From Pseudomonas juntendi (GTDB taxonomy: Bacteria > Pseudomonadota > Gammaproteobacteria > Pseudomonadales > Pseudomonadaceae): a stretch of DNA of 52,193 nucleotides. Under the pieces are notes generated by a model, which saw only the letters and a program-made list of their open reading frames with translations, was not told the origin of the DNA and did not search any database. Below, piece after piece: positions 15,604-24,700 of this stretch; position 1 is the first letter of the stretch; each line of letters begins with the position of its first letter. The position numbers and the translations under genes are program-made. The stretch spans positions 1-52,193 of the forward strand of contig NZ_BLJG01000097.1 in NCBI RefSeq assembly GCF_009932375.1. Direction: 5' to 3'.

Positions 15604-17028
15604 TCAGTCTACGAGCAACGGAAAGATGATCGGCATCGGCTGCCAGCTTTTCTGGCTGTCGAAACTGATCGATGCCTCAATGCGCAGGGTTTCGTCGCGC
15701 TTATAGAGCGCCAGTTTGTCCTTGTCGATCTCACCCAGTTCAATACGGCCTTGCGTGCTAACGACTGCCTTCTCGCCAACTTGGGTACGCAGATTCGAGC
15801 CATCGGCAGCGCTACGCCCGTACAGTTCGATCTTGATGAACTGGCTCGTTGCGATGAACGGCCAGATGGCCGAATGCAGGCTGGCCTTGCCAGTACCCAG
15901 GCGGGTGAGGTTGAGTATGCCGGCGTCGATCGCATCGCTCTGCGGCGTAGGCAGGTGGTCGACGTTGTCCACGGTCAGGGTGTGGGCCGGCGACTTCTCC
16001 GTTTCTCTCTCGGTGAGTTCATAGTACAGCTCTATCTGCTTGCCAATATGAATGGCTACGAACTCAGGGGGCACATGATAAAGGCGGGCATCGGGCTGCA
16101 GCGGCTGGGGCTTGTACGAACCTTCCTCGCCCGGCTTGCCCCAGAATACCTCGATGCTTTCGTTAGGGCCGATGTCGGCGCTGTCCGGTATCCGCACGGT
16201 GGCGCCCTGGGCCGCCATATTCGGGCGCAAGATGCTTCGGCTCGCCCCCCCTTCGGCTTCGACCAGCGTGGGGGCTGGCAGTACCCGGCCTCGGGGTGTG
16301 GCGCGGGCGTACAGCGATTTTGGTATGGAAAAGTGTTCCAGGTTACCGGCGCGGTCTTGAACCCCATACCAGGCCCAGCGCCCGCCCTCGCCGCTGTCGC
16401 GAATGTCGGTTCCGGAGATCCTGGCGCGCAGAGGCTGGCCTAGGTCTTGCGGGGTGAGGGTGTAACGGTCGACGACCGTGCTGGTTTTGGCGTCGGGCAC
16501 CTCGCCCCAGTAAATCTTCACCACATCGCCCGGGGCGGCATCGTCGTAAGGCGCGATGCTGCCCAGCAGCAGGTCGTCATGGGCCTTGAGGTAGCGGTCA
16601 CTGACGCCATCCTGGATCACTTCCTCCGGAAAGTGGATCGCGTTGTCTTGCGGCAACTCCGGTGGTGCCAGGTCGATGGTGATCGGCAGTGGCTCGCAAT
16701 AAGCTGGGTTGCCGTCACCTAGCACTACTTCATAGAACACTTCATGTTCGCCATCCACCAGATGCTCGACAGGGACTTCGACGAACAGTTCTTCCTCCTC
16801 GATTGGTGCCTCCCAGGTTTTGGAGTGGACGCATTGCTTGTTCCAATACAGGTTCAGTGTTTCCGGGGCTGCAGGGGTTGGCCTGGAATTGAGCCACATG
16901 ACCATTTCGACCCGCAGCGGCGCCGCCAGTGCGTTGACCGGTAACAGGTTGGGCTGACCCCCGGGAATGTTCGGCAACAGGGCCGGGATGTTGGGAAGAG
17001 GGAGTTGTGCGAGTGGCGTGGGGCGCAT
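15604..17028 (-). CDS. Ig-like repeat-module protein, paralog A1
   Basis: 474 residues, no signal peptide, function unknown. After a Pro/Leu-rich start it is built of repeated beta-rich modules of about 110-130 residues with the recurrent pattern G-D/E-x-V/I-x-V-Y/F-W-G followed by a proline-bounded strand (GDVVKIYWGEVPDA, NESIEVFWGKPGEE) and an ELYYEL-type strand. The gene at 19376 shows the same pattern and the one at 26967 a looser form. ATG 17028 is chosen over the upstream ATG at 17226 because AAGGAG lies at ideal distance. It follows the autotransporter gene by 52 bases, so the two may form an operon. Structural or binding role is inferred from the repeated Ig-like modules only. Confidence 0.75.
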   Translation of the reverse strand: MRPTPLAQLPLPNIPALLPNIPGGQPNLLPVNALAAPLRVEMVMWLNSRPTPAAPETLNLYWNKQCVHSKTWEAPIEEEELFVEVPVEHLVDGEHEVFYEVVLGDGNPAYCEPLPITIDLAPPELPQDNAIHFPEEVIQDGVSDRYLKAHDDLLLGSIAPYDDAAPGDVVKIYWGEVPDAKTSTVVDRYTLTPQDLGQPLRARISGTDIRDSGEGGRWAWYGVQDRAGNLEHFSIPKSLYARATPRGRVLPAPTLVEAEGGASRSILRPNMAAQGATVRIPDSADIGPNESIEVFWGKPGEEGSYKPQPLQPDARLYHVPPEFVAIHIGKQIELYYELTERETEKSPAHTLTVDNVDHLPTPQSDAIDAGILNLTRLGTGKASLHSAIWPFIATSQFIKIELYGRSAADGSNLRTQVGEKAVVSTQGRIELGEIDKDKLALYKRDETLRIEASISFDSQKSWQPMPIIFPLLVD

Positions 17029-17080
17029 GGTGTTTCTCCTTGATGTTACGTGGGAGCCGTGACGCCCCCACGCGAATGCG

Positions 17081-19234
17081 TTACCAGCGATAGTTGACGC
17101 CCAGTGACATGCCCCAAGGCTTTTCCAGCTTGTCCCCGTTGCTGTAGTCGAACTCGGCGTGCACCTGCCAGCGCTCCGCCCAGCGAGCGGCCAGGCCTGC
17201 GCCCACTTCGCCACGGGTGCCGGCAAGGTCGTTGTGGAAGCGATTGTCGTTGACCTTTACATCGTTGCCGCGCGCGAATTCGTGCAGTGCGGCGACCTTG
17301 ATATACGGCTGCAAAGTGCCGCCGCCTTCGAGGGCGATGTCACGCCCCAGCGCGCTGCCTACCTTGCCCTGCAACGAGCGGCTGCGCTGGCTGTCGGCGC
17401 GCATGCCGTTGTCGAGGGTGACTTCGCGGCCTTGCACGATCAGGCCGGCGACCTGCGCGTAGGGTTCGACGAACCAGCCATCACCCAGTTTCAGATGGCG
17501 ACCGGCCTCAAGCGAAACACCTGCACCGGTGGTATCGAAGTCGCCCTTGGCTCGCTGGCCATCGCTCAGGCGTACCTCGGCCTGGTTACGGAAGCGGTTG
17601 AGTTTGCCGACCGCGTCGAAATAGTAACCGGACTGCGGGTCGACCCAGGTGGCATAAACACCCAGGTGGTAGCTGTCGACTTCGCCGGAAGCGCCGCGTG
17701 GCAGGTTCAGGTCGGATTTGCTGTAGCCCGCGGTAACGCCGGCCAGCCACTGCCCCTGGCCCAACGGCATGTCGGCACCGAACGAGATGCCTTGCTGGGT
17801 CTGCTGATACTGCGTCGTGGAACTGGACGACACGTTGTATTGGTTGCCATAGCTGCGCAGCCAGGTGCCGGCCGTATCGCCACCCCGGCGTACGTCGCCC
17901 ATCCGGCTGCGCAAGGTGGCCAATTCGCCGTACCACACTGTCGGGGCGGTGTTGAACAGCCCCAGCAAGGTTTGGGTGCCTGGGCTGACGGTTCTTGTGC
18001 TGGTGTCGAGGAACCAGTCGTTGTCGCGCTGGACCAGGTCGTAGGAGTAAGCGCCCAGGTCGACCGGCCCGCCGACCAGCGAGAAACGTGCATCACCCGA
18101 GCCGGTATGCACCAGGTGCATCTGGCTCTCGGCTTGCGGCTCGGTACCGCTGCTGCTGACCAGCAAACCATGGTCACCGGTAGCCTGGCCGGTAATGTTG
18201 AGGTAGTCATGTTGCAAGGTGTTGAAGTCCACAGCCATGACGAAGGTGCCGTTACCCTCCAGGCTGTCGGCGGTAAGGGTATGGAATTGGCCGTCCGCTT
18301 CGCCGAAGCGGATGCTGCCACCGTTCATCGACAAGGCGCCGATCTGGCTGTCTTCGACCAGCGTCCAGCTGGCGAGGCTGTCGATGGCTACCCGTTCGAT
18401 GTTATCCAGGCGCCCACGCAGGGTCGCTCGGTTTTCCAGGGTCAGGCTGGCGTGCCCGTCGGGCTGCGCGACGATGTCACCTACCAGGTCGCTGGCGTTG
18501 ACGCGTACGTTGGCGGTGGCATTGTCGCCGATGTCGATCAGTGCTTGGCCAGCACCGGCGCTGAGGGTCGAACCATTGAGTATGGCGATTTGTGCATCGG
18601 CGGGCGCGCCACCCTGGCCCACGCGGATGGCCGGCCCGGCTTGGCCGCTTGCCTGACTGGCGTCCAGCACCACGGAATTGGACGTACCGGTTGGCGTCGA
18701 ACGTATCAATATCCCTTCGTTGACGCCTGAAATCACGCTGCCTTGACTGGCGCGCAGCGTGCCGTCGAGCACCACCAGGCCTGACGATGTGGCCGCGGTT
18801 GCACTGACCTGGGTGCGCGTGAGTTCCAGGGTGCTGGCATTGACCGTGGCGCCGCGCAAGGCACCGGTGATCTGGCTGTCGAACACTTGCGCCTGGCTAC
18901 CCTCATTCATCAGCAAGCCTTGGTTGCTCTGGCTGCTGATCTGCGAACGGTTGACCACCGCAGAAGCGCCCAGCAACCGCAGGCCCGCGGCATTGGCGGC
19001 GACGGTGCTGTCGTTGAGCGCTACGCGAGTACCTGGTTCGGCGATGATTTCGTTGGTGGTGGCACCGTTGGCGGTGAGGCTGCCATCGATCACTTGCCAG
19101 CTCTGGCGGGGGGTGCTGGCGTCGATGGCTTGGTCGTCGAAAACAGGGGCTGCATCGGTCACTGAGCTGAACGGTAGCAGGAGAAAGCCGCTCAGCCCCA
19201 GGAGTGGGGCCGTGCGGGTACGATGGATTCGCAT
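17081..19234 (-). CDS. Autotransporter (type Va) with pertactin-like passenger
   Basis: 717-residue secreted protein. A Sec signal peptide (about 1-28, cut after VTDA) leads into a beta-helical passenger rich in short repeats of the form SxVxxxxxGLxxxxG (about 30-430). An autochaperone-like stretch follows, then a C-terminal beta-barrel (about 450-717) ending GVNYRW with the terminal aromatic residue used by the BAM machinery. This matches the pertactin/AIDA-like class that displays or releases an adhesin. No protease triad is evident. GAGGG precedes the start. It lies between two Ig-module genes on the same strand, an unusual setting for an autotransporter. Confidence 0.9.
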   Translation of the reverse strand: MRIHRTRTAPLLGLSGFLLLPFSSVTDAAPVFDDQAIDASTPRQSWQVIDGSLTANGATTNEIIAEPGTRVALNDSTVAANAAGLRLLGASAVVNRSQISSQSNQGLLMNEGSQAQVFDSQITGALRGATVNASTLELTRTQVSATAATSSGLVVLDGTLRASQGSVISGVNEGILIRSTPTGTSNSVVLDASQASGQAGPAIRVGQGGAPADAQIAILNGSTLSAGAGQALIDIGDNATANVRVNASDLVGDIVAQPDGHASLTLENRATLRGRLDNIERVAIDSLASWTLVEDSQIGALSMNGGSIRFGEADGQFHTLTADSLEGNGTFVMAVDFNTLQHDYLNITGQATGDHGLLVSSSGTEPQAESQMHLVHTGSGDARFSLVGGPVDLGAYSYDLVQRDNDWFLDTSTRTVSPGTQTLLGLFNTAPTVWYGELATLRSRMGDVRRGGDTAGTWLRSYGNQYNVSSSSTTQYQQTQQGISFGADMPLGQGQWLAGVTAGYSKSDLNLPRGASGEVDSYHLGVYATWVDPQSGYYFDAVGKLNRFRNQAEVRLSDGQRAKGDFDTTGAGVSLEAGRHLKLGDGWFVEPYAQVAGLIVQGREVTLDNGMRADSQRSRSLQGKVGSALGRDIALEGGGTLQPYIKVAALHEFARGNDVKVNDNRFHNDLAGTRGEVGAGLAARWAERWQVHAEFDYSNGDKLEKPWGMSLGVNYRW

Positions 19235-19344
19235 GAGTTATTTCCCTCAGGTCTAGGACGCAACTAAAGGTCTACGAAAAGGAAAACTGTATTCAGATTG
19301 GTCTCTAGGTTATGTAGGAAAAGTCACCAGTTGCCTGAGTGGTC

Positions 19345-19370
19345 ATCGCTCTCGCGGACAGGAGAGCGAT
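19345..19370 (-). terminator. Hairpin after the A2 gene, possible terminator
   Basis: ATCGCTCTC and GAGAGCGAT form a 9-bp stem with an 8-base loop, five bases after the stop of the gene at 19376. There is no T run, so it may be only a partial terminator or an mRNA-stabilising hairpin. Confidence 0.45.
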
Positions 19371-19375
19371 TCCGG

Positions 19376-21364
19376 TCAGGCCCCAGAAGGTATTTCGCAC
19401 GAGCCACCACCATTGAAAATACTCACCGATATCTCAGCGGATAAGGCATTGATCGTTTCCGCTCCGCCGCTGATTTCATAGTCGACCCGTCCGCGCCCCC
19501 TGTTGGCGCCATCGTAGATAGGGTAGATTTTTTCGTCGTAAGGTTTTATTTCCCATCTCCCGCCGGTAGTGGGCAGGTCGGTGCCGATGGTCAGGTTCTG
19601 GAACAACTCAGCCACTTGCGTATCACCGCTTTCCCCCTTCAGCGCGGTCCAGGTGATCTTCAGCACATGGCCGGCCGAGACGCCAAGGTTTGTCAGGTCC
19701 GGGATTGTGACGAGGAACGCGGGCTCTTTGCTCCCATCATTTGGGTCCCAGAGGGAATTGCAATTCAACACCTCCGTGCCATCAGCGCGCTTGAAGGTAC
19801 GCTCGAACTTCACCGCAGGTGCCCGCAGCACCACGGCATTCGCGTTCACCAAGGTGGCGAGAGAGTGCTCTTCGTTGGTTTCTCCGGGGGCGGTGATGCC
19901 GTAGTGCACCGGCAATTGCGGATCGTTACGTGCGTTATAGATATATTCCCATGGGATTTCGGCCGTCAGTTCAGCGGGCTCCTCGGTGTCGATGGTCAGA
20001 TCGGCTTCCGGAACGTGTTCGCCTTTCCAGTAGAATTGAATCCGCTCGCCGTCCTTGGCCCCTGTGTAGCGAATCAGGGTGATGAGGGCAGGCTGGTTTT
20101 CATCTTCACGCGTGAGCGTATTGGCCTGGTCGGATGTCTTGCCGCGAACCTCTAGCGTGGGCAGGTTGGCGTTTCCGCCTGGCCAGTCCGGATCCGGATC
20201 AGGGCGCACAGGGCCTATGACCGAAAAGTCGACATCAACCTCCGTGTCCAGTGTTCCCTGTGACATCGTTCCCCTGAACAGCTCATAGGAGACCCGCGTA
20301 CTTTGGCGGTCGGGTGCGTCGGTGTACTCAGCCTTCAAGGCTGCGGCAGGCACGCGCACCTCGAGGGGGAAGTGCGGGCTGGAGCCGATCTGCTCCCTGG
20401 GAAGCGGGGTGTTGCCCCAGCTCACGATGAGGGTGTCCGTGCTTTTCCAGTTCTCGAAGGCGGGAATTTCCACCAGCACCCCAGTTCGGGCATCCTCCAG
20501 ATCCACCAAATTGTCGGGAGCGGCCAGTGGCACCACCGGGTCGCCCATACCGCTGGGCAGGGTGCCGAGCGCGACGTCCAGGGCAGTGTAAGTGGAAATG
20601 CGGCTGGCATTGCCCGCGATGTCTATCAGTACGTAGACCACATAGCAGCCACCGTCGCCATAGGTGCGCACGTCATCTTCACTGATGGTGATCTGCCTGT
20701 TGGCAGGTACGTCGATGAGGAGGATTGGGTCAGGGAGATCGTCTGAGCTATCCGGGGGGAGCTCATTGAAATAATAGACGGCAACCTTGTCGTTGCTCTT
20801 GCTGTCCTCATACTCGGGTATGGTACCCGTCACACCTTGCGGGTTTTGTTTCAGGTAGGCATCGGTGATGGGGGCGGCGGGCAGGACCAGCTTTTCAGGA
20901 TACTGGTGGCCCCAAGGCGGTGTGCGGTCCACGCGCAGTGGCCGGGGGGCGGAGTCGATCGAATTGCCGTCGGCGTTCATCTGTTTGTAAAAAAGATCGA
21001 AGGCCCCCTCTTGCTCTAGATGCGCCTGGTCCATTGGCACATTCAGTGGGAATGTTGTGCTCTCGTCGACCGGGATCGATTCGCTCACAGCAATGCTTTC
21101 GTTGCTGCCATGCCTCTTGATATACAGTTGTACGGTGTCACCTTCGGCGATATTCGGCCATTCTGGGATGCCTACATCGAGGTCTTGATCGATCAGTCTC
21201 ACATCCAGAGTGCCGTCGCCAGGGTCGACAATTGCCGCGACGGTTGGCTCAGCGAGGGCGTTAAAGGGCAGGCTGGCCAGGCGCTTGATCCGTTGCGCCT
21301 GGTACTGACGGCGGGCTTCGTCGGCGAGCTGTCGGGTGGGGTGGCGTGAGTCTTTACTGTTCAT
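19376..21364 (-). CDS. Ig-like repeat-module protein, paralog A2
   Basis: 662 residues, no signal peptide; function unknown. A basic, helical N-terminal segment (about 10-40) precedes about five modules with the family pattern GDTVQLYIKRHG, NDKVAVYYFNEL, TDTLIVSWGNTP, GERIQFYWKGE and GHVLKITWTALKG, each followed by an extended strand region. This module type is shared with A1 and more loosely A3. ATG 21364 is chosen over 21394 for its AAGGAG. A long hairpin (21432-21456) stands about 70 bases upstream. The downstream neighbour on the same strand is the autotransporter, 141 bases on. Confidence 0.75.
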   Translation of the reverse strand: MNSKDSRHPTRQLADEARRQYQAQRIKRLASLPFNALAEPTVAAIVDPGDGTLDVRLIDQDLDVGIPEWPNIAEGDTVQLYIKRHGSNESIAVSESIPVDESTTFPLNVPMDQAHLEQEGAFDLFYKQMNADGNSIDSAPRPLRVDRTPPWGHQYPEKLVLPAAPITDAYLKQNPQGVTGTIPEYEDSKSNDKVAVYYFNELPPDSSDDLPDPILLIDVPANRQITISEDDVRTYGDGGCYVVYVLIDIAGNASRISTYTALDVALGTLPSGMGDPVVPLAAPDNLVDLEDARTGVLVEIPAFENWKSTDTLIVSWGNTPLPREQIGSSPHFPLEVRVPAAALKAEYTDAPDRQSTRVSYELFRGTMSQGTLDTEVDVDFSVIGPVRPDPDPDWPGGNANLPTLEVRGKTSDQANTLTREDENQPALITLIRYTGAKDGERIQFYWKGEHVPEADLTIDTEEPAELTAEIPWEYIYNARNDPQLPVHYGITAPGETNEEHSLATLVNANAVVLRAPAVKFERTFKRADGTEVLNCNSLWDPNDGSKEPAFLVTIPDLTNLGVSAGHVLKITWTALKGESGDTQVAELFQNLTIGTDLPTTGGRWEIKPYDEKIYPIYDGANRGRGRVDYEISGGAETINALSAEISVSIFNGGGSCEIPSGA

Positions 21365-21431
21365 CCGTAAACTCCTTTGCAGGGTGCGAAGCACACAGGT
21401 GTCAGGTGAATTCGGCTCCTGGCATGCCAGG

Positions 21432-21456
21432 GGGCGCTGACGTTACGTTAGCGCCC
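21432..21456. promoter_or_regulatory. Strong hairpin in the 5' region of the A2 gene
   Basis: GGGCGCTGACG (21432-21442) and CGTTAGCGCCC (21446-21456) pair through 11 positions (one G-T) around a three-base loop. It lies upstream of A2 and outside the adjacent insertion element. It could be an attenuator or a terminator for reading from the RHS side. Confidence 0.55.
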
Positions 21457-21493
21457 GTTCAGGCCATCGGACTACTGTTAAAAATGCTAGGCA

Positions 21494-21668
21494 TGTCCCG
21501 ACCTGAATAAGGTTTACTTCCTCATTCATCAGAGCTACTGCGAAGCAAACCAGATGACCTGGCGCAGGCGAGAAAGATGGTTGATGAGGCGGTGCAGATG
21601 TCCAACGCAGAGCAGCCTCACTCCGGAAATTCGGGATGGGAGGTGTAAACCTTATTCAGGACGGGACA
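21494..21668. mobile_element. 175-bp MITE-like remnant of an IS3-family element
   Basis: Terminal inverted repeats of 24 bases (21494-21517 and 21645-21668) differ at one position; they begin TGTCCCG and end CGGGACA, with TG...CA ends and the CCTGAATAAGGTT core typical of IS3-family (IS51/IS150-like) elements. The interior still encodes, on the plus strand, the last residues of a transposase-like frame (DLAQARKMVDEAVQ, NAEQPHSG) ending in TAA at 21646, overlapping the right repeat. The element is internally deleted and cannot transpose alone. No clear target duplication is visible. Confidence 0.8.
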
Positions 21669-21682
21669 GTGAAAACCAAAAC

Positions 21683-21703
21683 GCCCGATGCGGTGCATCG
21701 GGC
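21683..21703 (-). terminator. Terminator of the RHS1 gene
   Basis: GCCCGATGC (21683-21691) pairs with GCATCGGGC (21695-21703) around three bases, with T-rich flanks on both strands. It lies just beyond the stop of RHS1 at 21722 and is bidirectional. Confidence 0.85.
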
Positions 21704-21721
21704 ATTTTTAGGCCGATCGGC

Positions 21722-24700
21722 CTACGGGAACAGACCCCTACCGTAGTGAACTTGTTGCCACTTGTACCGAATTTCCGAGGCCCTTGATTTAGTCACCTCA
21801 ATCCACCCTTTAGGGGAGTCGTACCAGATTTGCCCGTACGAGTAAGTAAGCGGGACTTTGTCGAACTGCGCGAGATGAACACTTGACAGGGAACTGGACC
21901 GTGACGTTCTTGCAATCGCGGAAGAAGTTGCTGGCGAGCTCGGTGGAATGGTATTTTCGAGCTGATTCATTTCCGCGACGGCTGCTATCGATGAAGTTCG
22001 GCTGCTTGCCCCACTTGTTTGCGCATTTAGGCTGGCAGGTGAGATATACGAGGCTCGTGTTGACGTTGAAGCGCGGGGCGAGGTGGGGAGCACGGCGTCG
22101 TCAATTACCGGAGAAGCGCCCGTCGTGGAGTTGCTTCTTGATATTGATGAGCTCGATGACCGCGCCGCCGGCGACCCAGACTGTCTCCTGAATGACCTGA
22201 AAAGACTGGCCATTTTTGTAAACGCCGTGTACATGAATGACAGGACCGTCATTGCTACGTTGATCCCGAAAGCGATCGCGTTCGCTTTCTCGTCCTGCTT
22301 GATGGTGGCGTAGATTTGCATACCATACGAGATGACGGCGCCGGCAGCGATGATGGTCAGCACCGTGGCCTTGGCGATCGTTCCCGCGGTGACGCTGGCG
22401 GCTGCTACCAGTGCACTGATCGAGCTCCCTGCGGTAAACACCGCTGCGAGGGTGGCAATCAGCCCGACGCCCAGCATCAACCATCCTTCCCAGTTCCCAC
22501 CGCCGCCACCGTGGGTGGCCACCTCGTCCTCGACCGGGGAGCGCAGCCGGCCGGTGCTGCCCACACCCTCGTGCCCACTGGGATCGCGGAAATTCACCGG
22601 GTCGTTGCGGCAGTAGCTGTAGGGGTTGATATCGCCGCCATCGAACACAGTCAGGCTGTCGGGGCTATGGAAGCGCCGGATACGTTCGTTGTAGACCCGA
22701 TAGCCCCGCCCGAGCAGGTACCAGCCCAGTGCAGTCGTGGCCAGCTCGCCGTTGAAACGCAACAGGCCTTTGGCGGCGGCCTGTTCGCTTTCCGGCAGGC
22801 TGCCGTAAGCGCCATAGCTGAGCTTGCGCAACTCGCCCAGGTGATACTCGGCGATCACGCTGTGGCTGGCGTTGGTCTGCAACAGCAGCGTCTGGCCAGG
22901 TTCGCCACACGCCTGCTGGGCCAACGGCCCTTCGCCGTTGTATAGCACTCGTTGCGCCTGCGCGTTACCTATGGCCAGGCTCAGCCGATACCCTTCGAAA
23001 AACACCTGTGTGGCTTGTTGACCGGTGGCCTGGACCGCATGAAGGTCACCGTTACCGTCATAATGGTATTTGGTGAGTACCTGGCTGGAGGCGTCGGTCA
23101 CTGACAGCAAACGGCTCTGGGTATCGTAGCAAAGCCGCCGCCCGGCTTCGTCGTTGAGCAGGTTGCCGTTGGCGTCGTACTCGAATGGCGGTATGGGAAG
23201 GCCCGGCCGTGCGGGCAGATGCTGGATGCTGGCAAGCTTGCAGGGGTCGTCTTCCCGGGGGGTGTAGAGGGTACGGTATCTCGTTCCTTCGATGGTAGTC
23301 GTGACCATTTTGATATTGTCGAAACCGTCGTAGAGGAAGATCTCTTGACTGATCGGTCGGCCAAGTTCGTCCCGGGGTAATTCGCTGCCAGTGCAGCTGT
23401 AGGTGCTCAGGCGAGCTCGGCTGTCGTAGGCGAACGTTTCACCCAGCAGCAGCGTGCCCTCTTCGGTCAGCGTGCGGCTTTTCAGGCGTTCACCTGGGTA
23501 CCAGGTCTGTTCCAGGGTTCGCGTTGGTTGGCCGGTGACCCTGGTGGTACGGCTGGTCTCGCGGTCGTGGTCATCGTAGCCATGGGTGGTGACCTGCTCA
23601 CTGCCACTGGCCAGATCGGAAGTGGTGACGTGCTCGAGCCGGCCGAGGGTATCGTAACGGTAAGTGACCGTTACCTGTTCGCAGGTCATGCTGCTCACCC
23701 TTCCGGCGGCGTCATAGGTATAGCGTGTGGGGGTGCGCGTCTGGTCCTCGCGCAGGTGGATACGCCCGTGCAGCGATGGCTGGTAACGAGTGGTCCAGGT
23801 GACCTGGTCCTTGCCTGTCCACTGCTCGCGGATCAAATGGCCAAAGCTGTCGTACTCGTACTGGCGCTCGCCCTCTTCGCTGGTGGCGCGTTCCAGTTGG
23901 GCGTTGCGTGGGTCGTAGCCGTAGCTGCAGGTTTGGTCGGGGGCCACACTGGCGACCGGCGCGCCGGTCAGGTTGAGCAGGTAGCTCAGTTCGATCTTCG
24001 CGCCGGCAGGTGTGGTGTAGCTTGCCGGTCGGTTGCGTCCGCCTTGGTAGTGGTAACGATGGCTCTGTTTGCCCACGTCGGTACGCGTGCGGCGATGCAG
24101 GCTATCGAACGCTTGAGAACCCAGTATCGCACGTTGGTTACGGTCCCCCTCGGGTATCAGGGCAACCTCGGTGAGCAGCGCGGCTTCAGCGTGGGCGGCG
24201 TAGCCATGCTCGAGGACCGTCCTATCCGGCAGGCTGGTGCTGCTTAGCCGCCCTAGTGCATCATAGGTGAAGCTTTGGGTGTCGCCATGTTCATCGGTTT
24301 GGCGGTCGATGCGTCCAAGGCCATCGTAGGTGAAGTTACGTGTCCACAATAGTTTGCCGCTGGCGTCCAGCGTGCGCAGCTGGTCCGGGGCCTGGAACCT
24401 GTTCATCGAAGCTTCGGTCATTGCGTTGATGCGATCGCCGCTGCTGCGCCAACTGCGAATCACCATGCCTTCGCGGGTCGGCTTGGCTTGTTCGTGGTGA
24501 ATGACGCCGTCGGGGGTCGTGGTGCGATGGCACTGCCCCCAGTCGTCGTATTCGAAGCGGGTGACAAGCGGCTGCGGATTGTTCTGGTACCAGTCATGCT
24601 CGGTGCGTTCGATGGTTTGACCTAGCGCGTCATAGCGTACTTCCAGGGTTTCGTGCAGGCGCTGGGGGACGTCTTTGTCGATGTGGTCTCGGGCCTCGCC

